Part shown: positions 1 through 8,353 of the stretch, in pieces
How positions within the stretch are numbered: the stretch's first letter is position 1
How the letters are laid out: each line of letters begins with the position of its first letter
Assembly: GCA_019311115.1 (NCBI GenBank)
Contig: JAFDDB010000029.1
Span: 1-39,379 of the forward strand
DNA length: 39,379 bases
Reading direction: 5' to 3'
From: Deltaproteobacteria bacterium
Lineage (GTDB): Bacteria; Myxococcota_A; UBA9160; SZUA-336
Program-made: the position numbers and the translations under genes
The notes under the pieces: generated by a model
What the model saw: only the letters and a program-made list of their open reading frames with translations
Told to the model about the DNA's origin: nothing
The model's database searches: none

Positions 1-1
1 C

Positions 2-142
2 CCGCTCGAGGACCATGACCTGATCGACGACCCGCTACACGCCGCGGTGGTCGAGGAGCTGATGGAGCAACACGCCCGCCCCTTCCTCGAGACGGCTCCG
101 CAGCGGCCGCACCCGTCGGCCTTCGCGCGAACGGCGGGCTGA
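2..142 (+). CDS. C-terminal fragment of an unidentified protein
   Basis: The window opens inside a gene. The frame starting at base 2 runs without a stop for 46 codons and ends at TGA 140-142. The tail is acidic and helical-looking and contains LIDDPLHAAVVEELMEQHA. A tail of the form 'DDP...VVxEL' is common at the ends of alkaline-phosphatase-superfamily sulfatases, so a sulfatase is a weak guess only. No catalytic motif lies inside the window. The frame could also be chance, but its codon usage matches the neighbouring genes. Confidence 0.45.
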   Translation, partial: PLEDHDLIDDPLHAAVVEELMEQHARPFLETAPQRPHPSAFARTAG

Positions 143-152
143 ACGATCCCGC

Positions 153-242
153 TGGCGGAGAGAGGGGGATTCGAACCCCCGGAGGGCTTGCACCCTCAAC
201 GGTTTTCGAGACCGCCCCGTTCAACCGCTCCGGCATCTCTCC
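153..242 (-). tRNA. tRNA-Ser (anticodon CGA)
   Basis: On the minus strand a 90-base tRNA starts GGAGAGA and ends with the complementary UCUCUCC, a G discriminator and an encoded CCA. The anticodon loop reads CTCGAAA, which gives anticodon CGA and decodes UCG serine. The T loop has the standard GGTTCGAATCC form. The long variable arm (about GAGGGTGCAAGCCCTC) is the class II feature expected of serine tRNA. Confidence 0.97.
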
Positions 243-307
243 GTCGGCGACCGTAGCACCCCGTCACTCCCGTCGCAGCCGGGCGGGGTCGCAGCCGCGC
301 GCGGTCC

Positions 308-3300
308 TCAGCTGAGCAGGCGGATCTGGCGGCACAGGGCGGCGAGAGCGGAGAGACCCGCGCGGGGGTCGGCCTGGACGCGGTCGGCCGAGGCGCGAAG
401 GTCCGCGAGGGCGGCGGCGCGAGCGCCACGGAAGGCGGCGAGCGCCTGCATGGCGTCGCCGGTGGCGAGAAGCTCCGCGCAGAGCTGCCGCTGGGCGCCG
501 ACCACGTCGAGGTGCAGGCTCTCGGCCGCGACGCGGTCCCAGTCGTCACCGGGGTCGAGGTCGGCCAGCCCTTCGAGCACAAAGCGGACCTGGAGCTCTT
601 CGCCGACGCGGGTCCAGAGCTCGATCGCTTCGAGCAGCGGCGCGCCCGTGCGCTCCACCACGGGCAGCACGGTCAGGGTGCCGGCGACGCGGGGGAGGTT
701 GGCGATGTCGGCCGCCAGCTCCGGCGCGAAGCCGAGCGCTTCTAGCTCCTGGGAATCCGGGTCGGGGTCACGGACGTCGCCGCCCGGCGCGCGGCCCTCG
801 GTCATCGCACCGAGCCGCGGGCGCACGCCCGCGAGCGCAACGCCCCAATGCGCCAGGTCCGGCAGGCCCTCCTCCAGGCCCAGCCAGTCGCGCGTCACCG
901 AGCGGACACAGGCCTCGATGCGCAGGCGCGCGGTCAGGCGCGCGGTCTCGGGAACCGCCGCGGCGTCGATGGCGACGCGCAGGCGGTCCGCGTCGAGCAG
1001 CTCGTCGAGCGCGTAGCACGTACACACGATGTCGGGGACGCTGGCTCCGAGCGCCGTCGCCAGCTCCGGAATCAGCGTCACGCCCGCCCGGTCGATCACG
1101 CGGTTCGTGAGGCACGTCGCGGTGATCTCGCGGCGCAGCGGATGCGCGTCGATCTCTTCGGGAAGCGCCTCGCGCAGGCGCCGCGGAAAGTAGCTCTCCA
1201 GCACCGCATGGAAGGCCGGGGCGTCGACGCGAGCCGACGCCGCCAGTGCCTGCTTGGCGAGCCGCTTGGTGTAGCCGAGCAGCACGGCCAGCTCGGGACG
1301 CACCCACGCCCGATGTGGCGGGTGCCCGCGGCGCTGGTCGTCGTCGGGCAGGTACTCGACCGCGGGGTCGAGTCCACCGTGGCGCGCCAGGTAGTCGACC
1401 GCCGACGCGATGCGCGCGGGATCCTCCGACGCGCGCAGCTCGTCCATCGACAGGCAGCGGCTCTGCGCCAGGTTGTGCGACAGGACCGCGGAGTTCGCGC
1501 TCTCGACGCAGTCGCGCAGGTACCGGTTGCGCTCCTCCCGCGTCATGCGGCCGGCGGACAACGCGGGCGCGAGCAGGATCTTGAAGTTGACCTCGTGGTC
1601 CGACAGGTCGACGCCCGCGGAGTTGTCGATGGCGTCGGTGTTCGCGCGTCCACCGCCGAGCGCGTACTCGACACGCGCCAGCTGGGTGAGCCCCAGGTTT
1701 CCGCCCTCGCCGACGACTCGCGCACGCAGCTCCCGCGCCTCGATGCGCACGCCGTCGTTGGCCCGGTCGCCCGCGTCCTCGTCGGACTCGAAGCTGGCGC
1801 GCACGTAGGTGCCGATGCCGCCGTTCCAGAGCAGGTCGACGGGCAGCTTCAGGATGGCGCGTACCAGCTCGTCGCCCGAGAGCCGCTCGTCCTCGACGCC
1901 CAGTAGCTCACGGACCTCGGCCGAGAGCGGGACCTCGCGCGCGTCCCGCTCGAAGACGCCCCCGCCCGGGCTGATCAACGACGGGTCGTAGTCGAGCCAG
2001 CTCGACGACGCCAGGGCGAAGAGGCGACGGCGCTCGCGCCACGAGGTCTCGGGGTCGGGCTCCGGGTCGAGAAACACGTGGCGGTGGTCGAAGGCCGCCA
2101 GCAGCCGCGCGGTCCGCGCCAGCAGCATGCCGTTGCCGAAGACATCGCCCGACATGTCGCCGATGCCCGCGACGCTGAAGGTCTCGCGCTCGGCGTCGAG
2201 CCCCAGCTCGAGAAAGTGGCGGTTGACGCAGGCCCAGGCGCCTCGCGCGGTGATGCCCTCGGCTTTGTGGTCGTAGCCTTCGCTGCCGCCGCTCGCAAAG
2301 GCGTCTCCCAGCCAGAAGCCCGTCTCGGCGGCGACCGCGTTCGCCACGTCGGACAGGTGGGCCGTGCCCTTGTCGGCCGCGACCACCAGGTAGGGGTCGT
2401 CCCCGTCGTGCCGGACCACGCGAGCCGGCGGGATCACCTGGCCGTCGCGCGTGTCGTCGGTGACGCTGAGCAGGCAGCGCACGAAGTTCGCGTACTGCCG
2501 GTCGGCTTCGGCCCGGCGCGCGGCGGCTCCATCCTGGAGCGTCTTGAGCACGAACCCGCCCTTGGAACCGAGCGGGACGATCAGCCCGTTCTTCACCATC
2601 TGGGTCTTCATCAGGCCGAGGACCTCGGTGCGAAGGTCTTGCGGCCGCTCGCTCCAGCGCAGCCCCCCGCGCGCGATGCGTCCGCCGCGCAGGTGGATCC
2701 CGCTCATGCGCGAGCTGTGCACCCAGATCTCGGTCCGCGGCCGCGGCGACGGCATGTTGCGGATCCGCCCGGAGGCGAACTTGAGCACGATCGAGTGCTC
2801 GCCCGGATCGGTCTCGCGGAAGAACGCGGTCCGCTCGGTCGACTCGACCAGGTTCTGCAGCAGCGCGAAGACGCGGTCCTCCTGCGACGTAGGAATCGGA
2901 TCGCGCGCCGCGGACAGCATCTCGAGCGCCAGGCTCTCGGCGCGCTGCCGGTCGCGCGGCAGGTCCGGGTCGAAGCGCGCGCGGAACAGGTCCACGAGCG
3001 CCCGCGTAGCCGCGGGGTGGCGGCTCAGCGTGTCGGACAGGTAGCTGTGCTGCGGGGCGCAGCGGATCTGATGTGCGTAGAACGCGTAGGCGCGCAGCAG
3101 GTCCACCTCGCGCCAGTCGAGTCCGGCCCCCAGGATCAGTCGGTGGAGCGGACTCGACTCCACTTCGCCGTGGAGCGCGCGGCCGAGCCCCTCGAGCGCG
3201 CGCAGCTTCGAGGGGCCGTCGCAGTCCAGCGCGTCGACGCGGAAGGAGACGATCCAGTAGGTGCCACCGTCGCGGGTCGCTACCTCGGTGGTGGTGGCGT

Positions 3301-5041
3301 CGACGACGCAGAGACCGAACTCGTCGATGGTCGGGAGGAGATCGGTCAGGTACGGACGCTCCGAGACGTAGACCTTGAGCCGCGCCGAGCCGCCCGCGTC
3401 GTCGAGCAACGCCAACTCGACCGACGACTCTCCGCGGCGGAGCCGCTCCAGGCGCTCCACGTCACGCACGGCCTCGGCCGGCGTCGTGCCCATCCGGTAC
3501 TCGTCGCAGAACGCGGCCGCATAGCTGCCGGCCAGCGCCTGGCCGGTGGCCTCGGTGTGAGCGTCGAGCAGCGCGGACTCGAAGCGGTCCTCCCAGCCGC
3601 GCACGCGCTCGCGCACGTCGTTCTGCAGCCGCTCCAGCGTGTCGGCCGGAACGTCCTCGGAGCAGGCGCAGAAGAAGTGGATCAGCGCCAGCTTCTCGTC
3701 GATGAAGGAGCTGCGGTGGTCGACGTAGATGACCGCGTACTCGTTCACCAGCAGGGCGTGCAGGCTCTCGCGCAGGCTCTCGTCGTAGCGCGAGCGCGGA
3801 ATCATGGCCGACAGGAAGAACGAGCGGTTGCGCGGATCCGCCACCGCGGCCACCTCGAACCCGCGCGTCTCGGCGGCCTTCAGGATGCGCTCGACCGCGC
3901 GGGTGATGTCGGCCAGGTCGAAGGGAAAGAGGAACTCGAGCGGCAGCGAGTCGAAGGACGCGATCGCGGCCTTGTGCGTGTGCGACCCGGGCTCCGCGCC
4001 GATGGCGTCGAGTACGCGGTCCCTCCTGGACCGGAGGATCGGCACGGAGGAGGCCCGAGTCTGGATCGCCTTGTAGGTGAGCAGGCCGACGAAGCGCCCG
4101 AAGCCGACGGTCTCGCCTCGCTCATCGAGGCGCTTGATCGTCACGCAGTCGAGGCGCCCCTCGCGGTGGATGGTCGAGGTCGAGCGCGACTTGTCGAAGA
4201 AGACCAGGCGCGGATCGTCCAGACGCGCGCGTGTGATCTCGGGAATGTCGCCGTTCGAGAGCGGCTCCCGGAAGCGCGACGTGTCGTTCTCGCGCAGCAG
4301 CCCAAGTCCGGCGTTCTGGCCGGGAGTCAGCTCGACCCGCCAGCCGTCGTCGATCCGCTGCACGTCGTAGCGCCGGTAGCCGAAGAAGACGTAGTTATCG
4401 TCGGCGAGCCAGCTCAGGAAGTCCATGCGTTCTCGCGCGCGCTCGGGATCTCCGCCTCGCGAGCCGAGCTCGATGGCCGCGGTGTGCTCGCGCAGGGCGT
4501 GGACCATATGCGCGTGGTCGTCGACGATGGCGTCGAGGTCTCGATAGACCCGCACCAGCTCGTCGCGGATCGCGTCACGTGCCGACTCTTCGGGGATCAG
4601 CGCGACCTCGGCGTACAGGTAGGCCTCGCGCGAGCCGTCCCGCGCCTGCGAGCCGAGTGCCGCGACGACACCGTCGTCGTCGCGCTCGATGTCGAGCAGC
4701 GGATGCGCGAAGAGCTTCTCGCGCAGGCCGAGCCGGCGCATGGTCAGGTGGAAGGTATCGACCAGGAAGGGACGATCCGGCGCGAGCACCTCGATGACGG
4801 TGCGCTCGGCACCGCCGAACGCCGCGTTCCAGACCCGAACGCCCAGGTCAGCGGCGTCGCGGCGGGCGACGAACTCGGCGGCGGCCGCGACCCACTGCTC
4901 GAGCCGCGCGCCACCCCGGCGCCGCAGCTCACGCGGCTCGATGCTGTCGCCGAAGCGGTCGAGCAGGTAGGCGTGAAGCTCGTCGGCGCGCTTCGCGGTG
5001 CCCTCCTGTCCGACCGCGTCCGGGCTCTGCGTGCGCTTCAC
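308..5041 (-). CDS. gdh: NAD-specific glutamate dehydrogenase, large (~180 kDa) type
   Basis: This is the large NAD-dependent glutamate dehydrogenase, which deaminates glutamate to 2-oxoglutarate and ammonia in the cytoplasm, usually in the catabolic direction. The 1577-residue length matches the GDH-180 family. The N-terminal ~600 residues have the ACT-like regulatory layout (for example RPFLVDTFHLTMRRLG). The catalytic core around residues 780-830 carries RGGLRWSERPQDLRTE and then TQMVKNGLIVPLGSKGG with the active-site lysines. A GDMSGDVFGNGMLLA segment of the dinucleotide-binding region follows. The frame is open far upstream, but GTG at 5041 is chosen because GAGGGGG lies 7 bases before it and homology begins soon after. 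It is divergent from the acyltransferase gene and ends 65 bases before tRNA-Ser. Confidence 0.95.
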   Translation of the reverse strand: MKRTQSPDAVGQEGTAKRADELHAYLLDRFGDSIEPRELRRRGGARLEQWVAAAAEFVARRDAADLGVRVWNAAFGGAERTVIEVLAPDRPFLVDTFHLTMRRLGLREKLFAHPLLDIERDDDGVVAALGSQARDGSREAYLYAEVALIPEESARDAIRDELVRVYRDLDAIVDDHAHMVHALREHTAAIELGSRGGDPERARERMDFLSWLADDNYVFFGYRRYDVQRIDDGWRVELTPGQNAGLGLLRENDTSRFREPLSNGDIPEITRARLDDPRLVFFDKSRSTSTIHREGRLDCVTIKRLDERGETVGFGRFVGLLTYKAIQTRASSVPILRSRRDRVLDAIGAEPGSHTHKAAIASFDSLPLEFLFPFDLADITRAVERILKAAETRGFEVAAVADPRNRSFFLSAMIPRSRYDESLRESLHALLVNEYAVIYVDHRSSFIDEKLALIHFFCACSEDVPADTLERLQNDVRERVRGWEDRFESALLDAHTEATGQALAGSYAAAFCDEYRMGTTPAEAVRDVERLERLRRGESSVELALLDDAGGSARLKVYVSERPYLTDLLPTIDEFGLCVVDATTTEVATRDGGTYWIVSFRVDALDCDGPSKLRALEGLGRALHGEVESSPLHRLILGAGLDWREVDLLRAYAFYAHQIRCAPQHSYLSDTLSRHPAATRALVDLFRARFDPDLPRDRQRAESLALEMLSAARDPIPTSQEDRVFALLQNLVESTERTAFFRETDPGEHSIVLKFASGRIRNMPSPRPRTEIWVHSSRMSGIHLRGGRIARGGLRWSERPQDLRTEVLGLMKTQMVKNGLIVPLGSKGGFVLKTLQDGAAARRAEADRQYANFVRCLLSVTDDTRDGQVIPPARVVRHDGDDPYLVVAADKGTAHLSDVANAVAAETGFWLGDAFASGGSEGYDHKAEGITARGAWACVNRHFLELGLDAERETFSVAGIGDMSGDVFGNGMLLARTARLLAAFDHRHVFLDPEPDPETSWRERRRLFALASSSWLDYDPSLISPGGGVFERDAREVPLSAEVRELLGVEDERLSGDELVRAILKLPVDLLWNGGIGTYVRASFESDEDAGDRANDGVRIEARELRARVVGEGGNLGLTQLARVEYALGGGRANTDAIDNSAGVDLSDHEVNFKILLAPALSAGRMTREERNRYLRDCVESANSAVLSHNLAQSRCLSMDELRASEDPARIASAVDYLARHGGLDPAVEYLPDDDQRRGHPPHRAWVRPELAVLLGYTKRLAKQALAASARVDAPAFHAVLESYFPRRLREALPEEIDAHPLRREITATCLTNRVIDRAGVTLIPELATALGASVPDIVCTCYALDELLDADRLRVAIDAAAVPETARLTARLRIEACVRSVTRDWLGLEEGLPDLAHWGVALAGVRPRLGAMTEGRAPGGDVRDPDPDSQELEALGFAPELAADIANLPRVAGTLTVLPVVERTGAPLLEAIELWTRVGEELQVRFVLEGLADLDPGDDWDRVAAESLHLDVVGAQRQLCAELLATGDAMQALAAFRGARAAALADLRASADRVQADPRAGLSALAALCRQIRLLS

Positions 5042-5141
5042 CTGATGTCCCCCTCGCCGTATCGGCGCGGCGGAGCGCGAAGCTGACCGCCCACGGATGC
5101 GCACAGCAGGCCGGCGGGCGGGCGGGTCGGCAGGCGGGTGA

Positions 5142-5147
5142 TAGACT
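5142..5147 (+). promoter_or_regulatory. -10-like TAGACT, probable leaderless start
   Basis: TAGACT lies 8 bases before ATG 5156, with no purine-rich ribosome site between. RNA synthesis starting 6-9 bases downstream of such an element would begin at or beside the start codon. No TTGACA-like -35 is visible in the GC-rich sequence upstream. Confidence 0.5.
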
Positions 5148-5155
5148 CCGCGCCG

Positions 5156-5794
5156 ATGAGCGCGTTGGTACTGCGGGCGATCCACGCTTTCGACCGGCTG
5201 CGCTTCACGCTCTTCCGTCGCCGTCACGCCGAGGCGCTGCACATCGCCGGAGCGGCCTCTCCCCACCTGCGCTTCGCGCGGCTGCGCATCGAGCCGGGGG
5301 GACGGGTCGAGATCGCGGACGGCTTCGCCACCGAGCGACAACCCGGCAACTACGTCCAGGTCGGGGCCGGGGCGCGGCTGTCGCTGGGCGAGCGCGCCTG
5401 GCTCCGAACGGAGTACGGCGCCAACCGCATCACGCTCTTCGAAGGCGCGCGAGTCACGATCGGTCCCGATGCGCTCCTCAATGGCGCCATGATCCACGCC
5501 AAGCGGGAGATCTCGATCGGTTGCGAGTCGCGGCTGGCCTTCGGCGTGCGCATCCTGGATGCGGACCTGCACGACGTGGATCGCGAGACGCCGGAGCGCA
5601 TCGGCCCGGTGCGGATCGGCGATCGTGTCTGGCTCGGAGCCGACGTGCTCGTGCTCCGCGGCGTGACGATCGGCGACGATGTCGTGGTCGGCGCCGGCTC
5701 GATCGTGACCCGCGACCTGCCCCCGCGCTGCCTCGCGCTCGGCCGGCCCGCGAAGCCCGTGCGCCAGATCGCTCCGCGCAACGGCACGCGCTAG
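5156..5794 (+). CDS. Left-handed beta-helix (hexapeptide repeat) acyltransferase
   Basis: A 212-residue protein with the short imperfect hexapeptide repeats of the LbH acyltransferase superfamily, such as RVTIGPDALLNGAMIHAKRE and the C-terminal coil IGDRVWLGADVLVLRGVTIG. It ends with the typical GAGSIVTRDLPP and LGRPAKPVR. Family members move acetyl or other acyl groups from CoA to sugars or antibiotics, often for surface polysaccharide (WcaF/maltose acetyltransferase relatives). The N-terminal ~40 residues lack repeats. ATG 5156 is preferred over an in-frame GTG at 5138 because the -10-like hexamer would lie inside the longer frame. The acceptor substrate is unknown. The next gene starts 16 bases downstream. 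Confidence 0.85.
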   Translation: MSALVLRAIHAFDRLRFTLFRRRHAEALHIAGAASPHLRFARLRIEPGGRVEIADGFATERQPGNYVQVGAGARLSLGERAWLRTEYGANRITLFEGARVTIGPDALLNGAMIHAKREISIGCESRLAFGVRILDADLHDVDRETPERIGPVRIGDRVWLGADVLVLRGVTIGDDVVVGAGSIVTRDLPPRCLALGRPAKPVRQIAPRNGTR

Positions 5795-5798
5795 CTGG

Positions 5799-5804
5799 TA
5801 GGCT
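5799..5804 (+). promoter_or_regulatory. -10-like TAGGCT, probable leaderless start
   Basis: TAGGCT sits in the 16-base gap between two co-directional genes, exactly 6 bases before ATG 5811. The spacer CGCCGC has no ribosome-binding sequence. Confidence 0.5.
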
Positions 5805-5810
5805 CGCCGC

Positions 5811-6752
5811 ATGAGTCTGCGCATCGCCCTCTTCGGACAGGCCCCGCTGGCTGTCGACGTGCTCGACGGACTGGTCGAGGCTGGACACGAAGTGGTCGCG
5901 GTCTACGCGCCGCCGGACAGCGGGCGGCCGGACGCGCTCGCGGAGCGCGCCGAGGCACTCGGTCTCCGGCTCTTCCGCCGGCGCTACTTCCGCCGCAAGG
6001 ACGGCGGCCCGATCCGAGCGGCGCTGGACGACTACGAGGGACTGGGCGCGGAGCTGAACGTGCTGGCGTCGATGACCTCGTTCCTGCCGCGCGAGATCAC
6101 CGACGCGCCAGTGCACAAGAGCGTCTGCTATCACCCGTCTCTGCTGCCGCGCTTTCGGGGCGGCAACGCGCTGCAGTGGCAGATCATCGAAGGCGAGCGC
6201 GAGACCGGAGTCACCGTCTTCGTTCCGGACGAGGGCGCCGACACCGGTCCGGTCGTCGTACAGAAGGGCGGCGCGACGATCGATGCCGACGACACGACGG
6301 GCTCGCTCTTCTTCAAGAAGCTCTACCCGCTAGGCGTCGAGGCCGTGCTCGAGGCGGTGGCGCAGGTCGACGCGGGTGCCGACGTGCCGAAGGCGCAGGA
6401 CGAGAGCCGCGCGAGCCACCAGGGCTTGGTGGACGACGCCGTGGCCGCGATCGACCTGACCTCGCCGGCCGAAGTCATCGACCGGCGGGTGCGCGGCTGC
6501 GACCCGCAGCCCGGCGCGTGGCTGCGGTTTCGCGGCGAGCCACTCCGCCTCTACGACGCGGTGCTCGAGCCTGCCTCCGCCGGCAGCAAGCCCGGCGCGG
6601 TCCTCGAAGTGTCGGACGGTGGACTGCGCATCGCCCTGCGGGGCGGCGTGCTCCGCGTCGGCCGCGTGCGCGGTGACGCGGGCAAGGAGAAGGCCACGGA
6701 GTTCGCCCGCCGGTGCGGCCTGGCAGTGGGCGAGGATCTCGGCAGCGCGTGA
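5811..6752 (+). CDS. Formyl-tetrahydrofolate hydrolase/formyltransferase family protein
   Basis: A 313-residue member of the methionyl-tRNA formyltransferase superfamily, with an N-terminal formyl-folate catalytic domain (1 to ~200) and an Fmt_C-like domain (~215-313). The core motif is YHPSLLPRFRGGNALQW with H108, followed by DEGADTG with D144, the two conserved catalytic residues. The asparagine of true Fmt (N-x-H) is replaced by C106. The Y-H-P-S form is closest to the hydrolase domain of 10-formyl-THF dehydrogenase. It therefore probably binds 10-formyl-THF, and either hydrolyses it or formylates something other than Met-tRNA, possibly an amino sugar given the neighbouring acyltransferase. 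Its last 4 bases overlap the next gene. Confidence 0.8.
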   Translation: MSLRIALFGQAPLAVDVLDGLVEAGHEVVAVYAPPDSGRPDALAERAEALGLRLFRRRYFRRKDGGPIRAALDDYEGLGAELNVLASMTSFLPREITDAPVHKSVCYHPSLLPRFRGGNALQWQIIEGERETGVTVFVPDEGADTGPVVVQKGGATIDADDTTGSLFFKKLYPLGVEAVLEAVAQVDAGADVPKAQDESRASHQGLVDDAVAAIDLTSPAEVIDRRVRGCDPQPGAWLRFRGEPLRLYDAVLEPASAGSKPGAVLEVSDGGLRIALRGGVLRVGRVRGDAGKEKATEFARRCGLAVGEDLGSA

Positions 6753-7459
6753 GCCTGGCGGCGACGCGCGCCGCGCTCGAGCGGGCGGGGTTCAACCTGA
6801 CCGCCCCGCTGTCGGCCCGGGAGTACGACGCGATCGTGGCGCCGGAGTGGCGGAGCGGCGACCTGCGGCGCGACTGCCGGAGCGTGCTGATCGTCGCGAA
6901 CGGGGGCGGTGCACTCTGGGACTGCTTCCAGCGCGCGCCCGAGTGGAAGGAGCGGCGCGACCCGCTCGACCGCTACACCTCTCGCGTGCTGCGCGAGTGC
7001 GGCGCCACGCACTTCGCCAGCTACCGGGACCGGCGACGGGGACGGATGCTCCCGCTCGTGGCGCTGGCGGAGTGCGCGGGACTCGGCTCGCCGGGACGGC
7101 TCGGGCTGCTGCTCCACCCGGTCTACGGACCCTGGATGTCGCTGCGCGCCGTGGTCTACTCGTCGGAAGAGGTCGTCCTCGACCCGGCGCCGGTCTTCAA
7201 CCCGTGCACGGGCTGCGCAGCGCCGTGCGTGAGCGCGTGCCGCGGCGGCGCACTGGACGGGGACGGCTTCGACGGTTCGCGCTGCTTTCGCACCAAGCTC
7301 CTGGACGCCGGCTGCAGGACCGCATGCGATGCACGGGCCGCCTGCGTGCTGGCGCCCGAGCACGCGTTTCCGGCGGACCAGGTCGCGCACCACTCGAGGA
7401 TCGGCTGGACGCCGGGGCTGGCGCTGCACGCGCTGCGCGTCATGGCCCGGCGCAGCTAG
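6749..7459 (+). CDS. Fe-S protein related to the epoxyqueuosine reductase (QueG) family
   Basis: A 236-residue protein starting at GTG 6749 within GTGA, overlapping the stop of the preceding gene. Residues 153-164 hold a CxxCxxxCxxxC cluster motif (NPCTGCAAPCVSAC). Further cysteines at 179, 189, 193 and 199 could bind a second cluster. The N-terminal ~145 residues resemble the cobalamin-binding half of QueG/MMACHC-type proteins. It is shorter than QueG (about 350-380 residues) and lacks its C-terminal repeat domain, so tRNA epoxyqueuosine reduction is unlikely to be its full job. An electron-transfer or corrinoid-handling role is inferred. Coupling to the formyl-folate enzyme suggests a shared one-carbon function. 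Confidence 0.65.
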   Translation: MSLAATRAALERAGFNLTAPLSAREYDAIVAPEWRSGDLRRDCRSVLIVANGGGALWDCFQRAPEWKERRDPLDRYTSRVLRECGATHFASYRDRRRGRMLPLVALAECAGLGSPGRLGLLLHPVYGPWMSLRAVVYSSEEVVLDPAPVFNPCTGCAAPCVSACRGGALDGDGFDGSRCFRTKLLDAGCRTACDARAACVLAPEHAFPADQVAHHSRIGWTPGLALHALRVMARRS

Positions 7460-7477
7460 GCGCGTGGGGCGGGCGAG

Positions 7478-8353
7478 CTAGAGCGGCGTTCCCGAGCTCC
7501 GGGTCAGGTCGCCGAAGGCGGCCTCGAGCTTGCGCGTCAGCGGACCCGGGACGGGATCGGCGCCCGTGCCGACGCGCGCGTGGTCGAGCGAGCGCACGGC
7601 CGCGATCTCGATTCCCGTTCCCGTCAGGAACACCTCGTCGGCGCCGAGCAGGTCGATGCGCCCGAGACGTTCGACCGAGCACGGAATGCCGAGCCCGGCC
7701 GCCAGCTCGAGGACGGCCTCGCGCGTGATTCCCTCGAGCGCGCCGTCGAGTGCCGAGGGAGTGCGCAGCACGCCTCTCCGGTAGGCGAACACGTTCGCGA
7801 CGCTGGCCTCGGCCACACAGCCGTCGCGGTTCAGCAGCAGCGCGTCGTCGGCGCCGGCGAGGCGTGCTTCGCGGCGAGCGAGCACGCTGGTCATGTAGTT
7901 CAGGCTCTTCACGCGCGGGTCGAGTACGTCGGGCGTGGGGCGCCGCTGGCTCACGGTGACCAGCGCGAGGCCGCGGCGGCGCTGCTCGTCGGAGAAGAGC
8001 TCGAGCTCGTCTGCGATGCAGATGACGCGTGGTGTGCCACACTCCGAGGTGTCGATGCCGAGCGGGCCGTCGCCGCGCGTCACGACCAGACGGAGATAGG
8101 CGTCGTCGCCACCGAAGGCGCGGGCCGTCTCGAGTACCACGTGGCGCATGCGCTCCACTCCGCCGGGGAGCTCGATCCCCACCGCGCGCGTGCCGAGCTC
8201 CAGGCGCCCCAGGTGCGCGTCGAGCCGAAAGACCCGCCGCGCGTACACGCGAATGCCCTCGAACACGCCGTCGCCGTAGAGCAGGCCGTGGTCGCGCACG
8301 GGGACGCTCGCAGCGTCGCCGTCGCGCAGCCCGTCGTCGATCCAAACCTTCAT
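7478..8353 (-). CDS. ilvE: Class IV PLP aminotransferase, branched-chain aminotransferase-like
   Basis: A 291-residue fold-type IV PLP enzyme. The N-terminal VRDHGLLYGDGVFEGIRVY is the hallmark of IlvE/D-amino-acid transaminase/ADC lyase. The PLP lysine is K149 in DPRVKSLNYM, and the phosphate-binding region is FLTGTGIEIAAV. Branched-chain amino acid transamination is most likely, but D-amino acid or 4-amino-4-deoxychorismate activity cannot be excluded from motifs alone. It starts at ATG 8353 and overlaps the IclR gene stop by ATGA, so the two are translationally coupled. It is convergent with the Fe-S protein gene, with 18 bases between stops. Confidence 0.85.
   Translation of the reverse strand: MKVWIDDGLRDGDAASVPVRDHGLLYGDGVFEGIRVYARRVFRLDAHLGRLELGTRAVGIELPGGVERMRHVVLETARAFGGDDAYLRLVVTRGDGPLGIDTSECGTPRVICIADELELFSDEQRRRGLALVTVSQRRPTPDVLDPRVKSLNYMTSVLARREARLAGADDALLLNRDGCVAEASVANVFAYRRGVLRTPSALDGALEGITREAVLELAAGLGIPCSVERLGRIDLLGADEVFLTGTGIEIAAVRSLDHARVGTGADPVPGPLTRKLEAAFGDLTRSSGTPL

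Noticed and set aside
272-297. Direct repeat GTCGCAGCCG twice between tRNA-Ser and glutamate dehydrogenase
   Set aside because: It is only 10 bases and GC-rich. There is no third copy or integrase gene, so it is not evidence of an attachment site.
2078-5086. Plus-strand open frame of about 1000 codons opposite glutamate dehydrogenase
   Set aside because: It is antisense to a confidently identified enzyme. Its translation is low-complexity Arg/Val/Glu-rich with no domain, a normal by-product of very high GC codon positions.
5042-5824. N-terminal extension of glutamate dehydrogenase up to 5824
   Set aside because: The frame is open, but it crosses the acyltransferase gene. The extra sequence has no homology pattern, and GTG 5041 has a good ribosome site.
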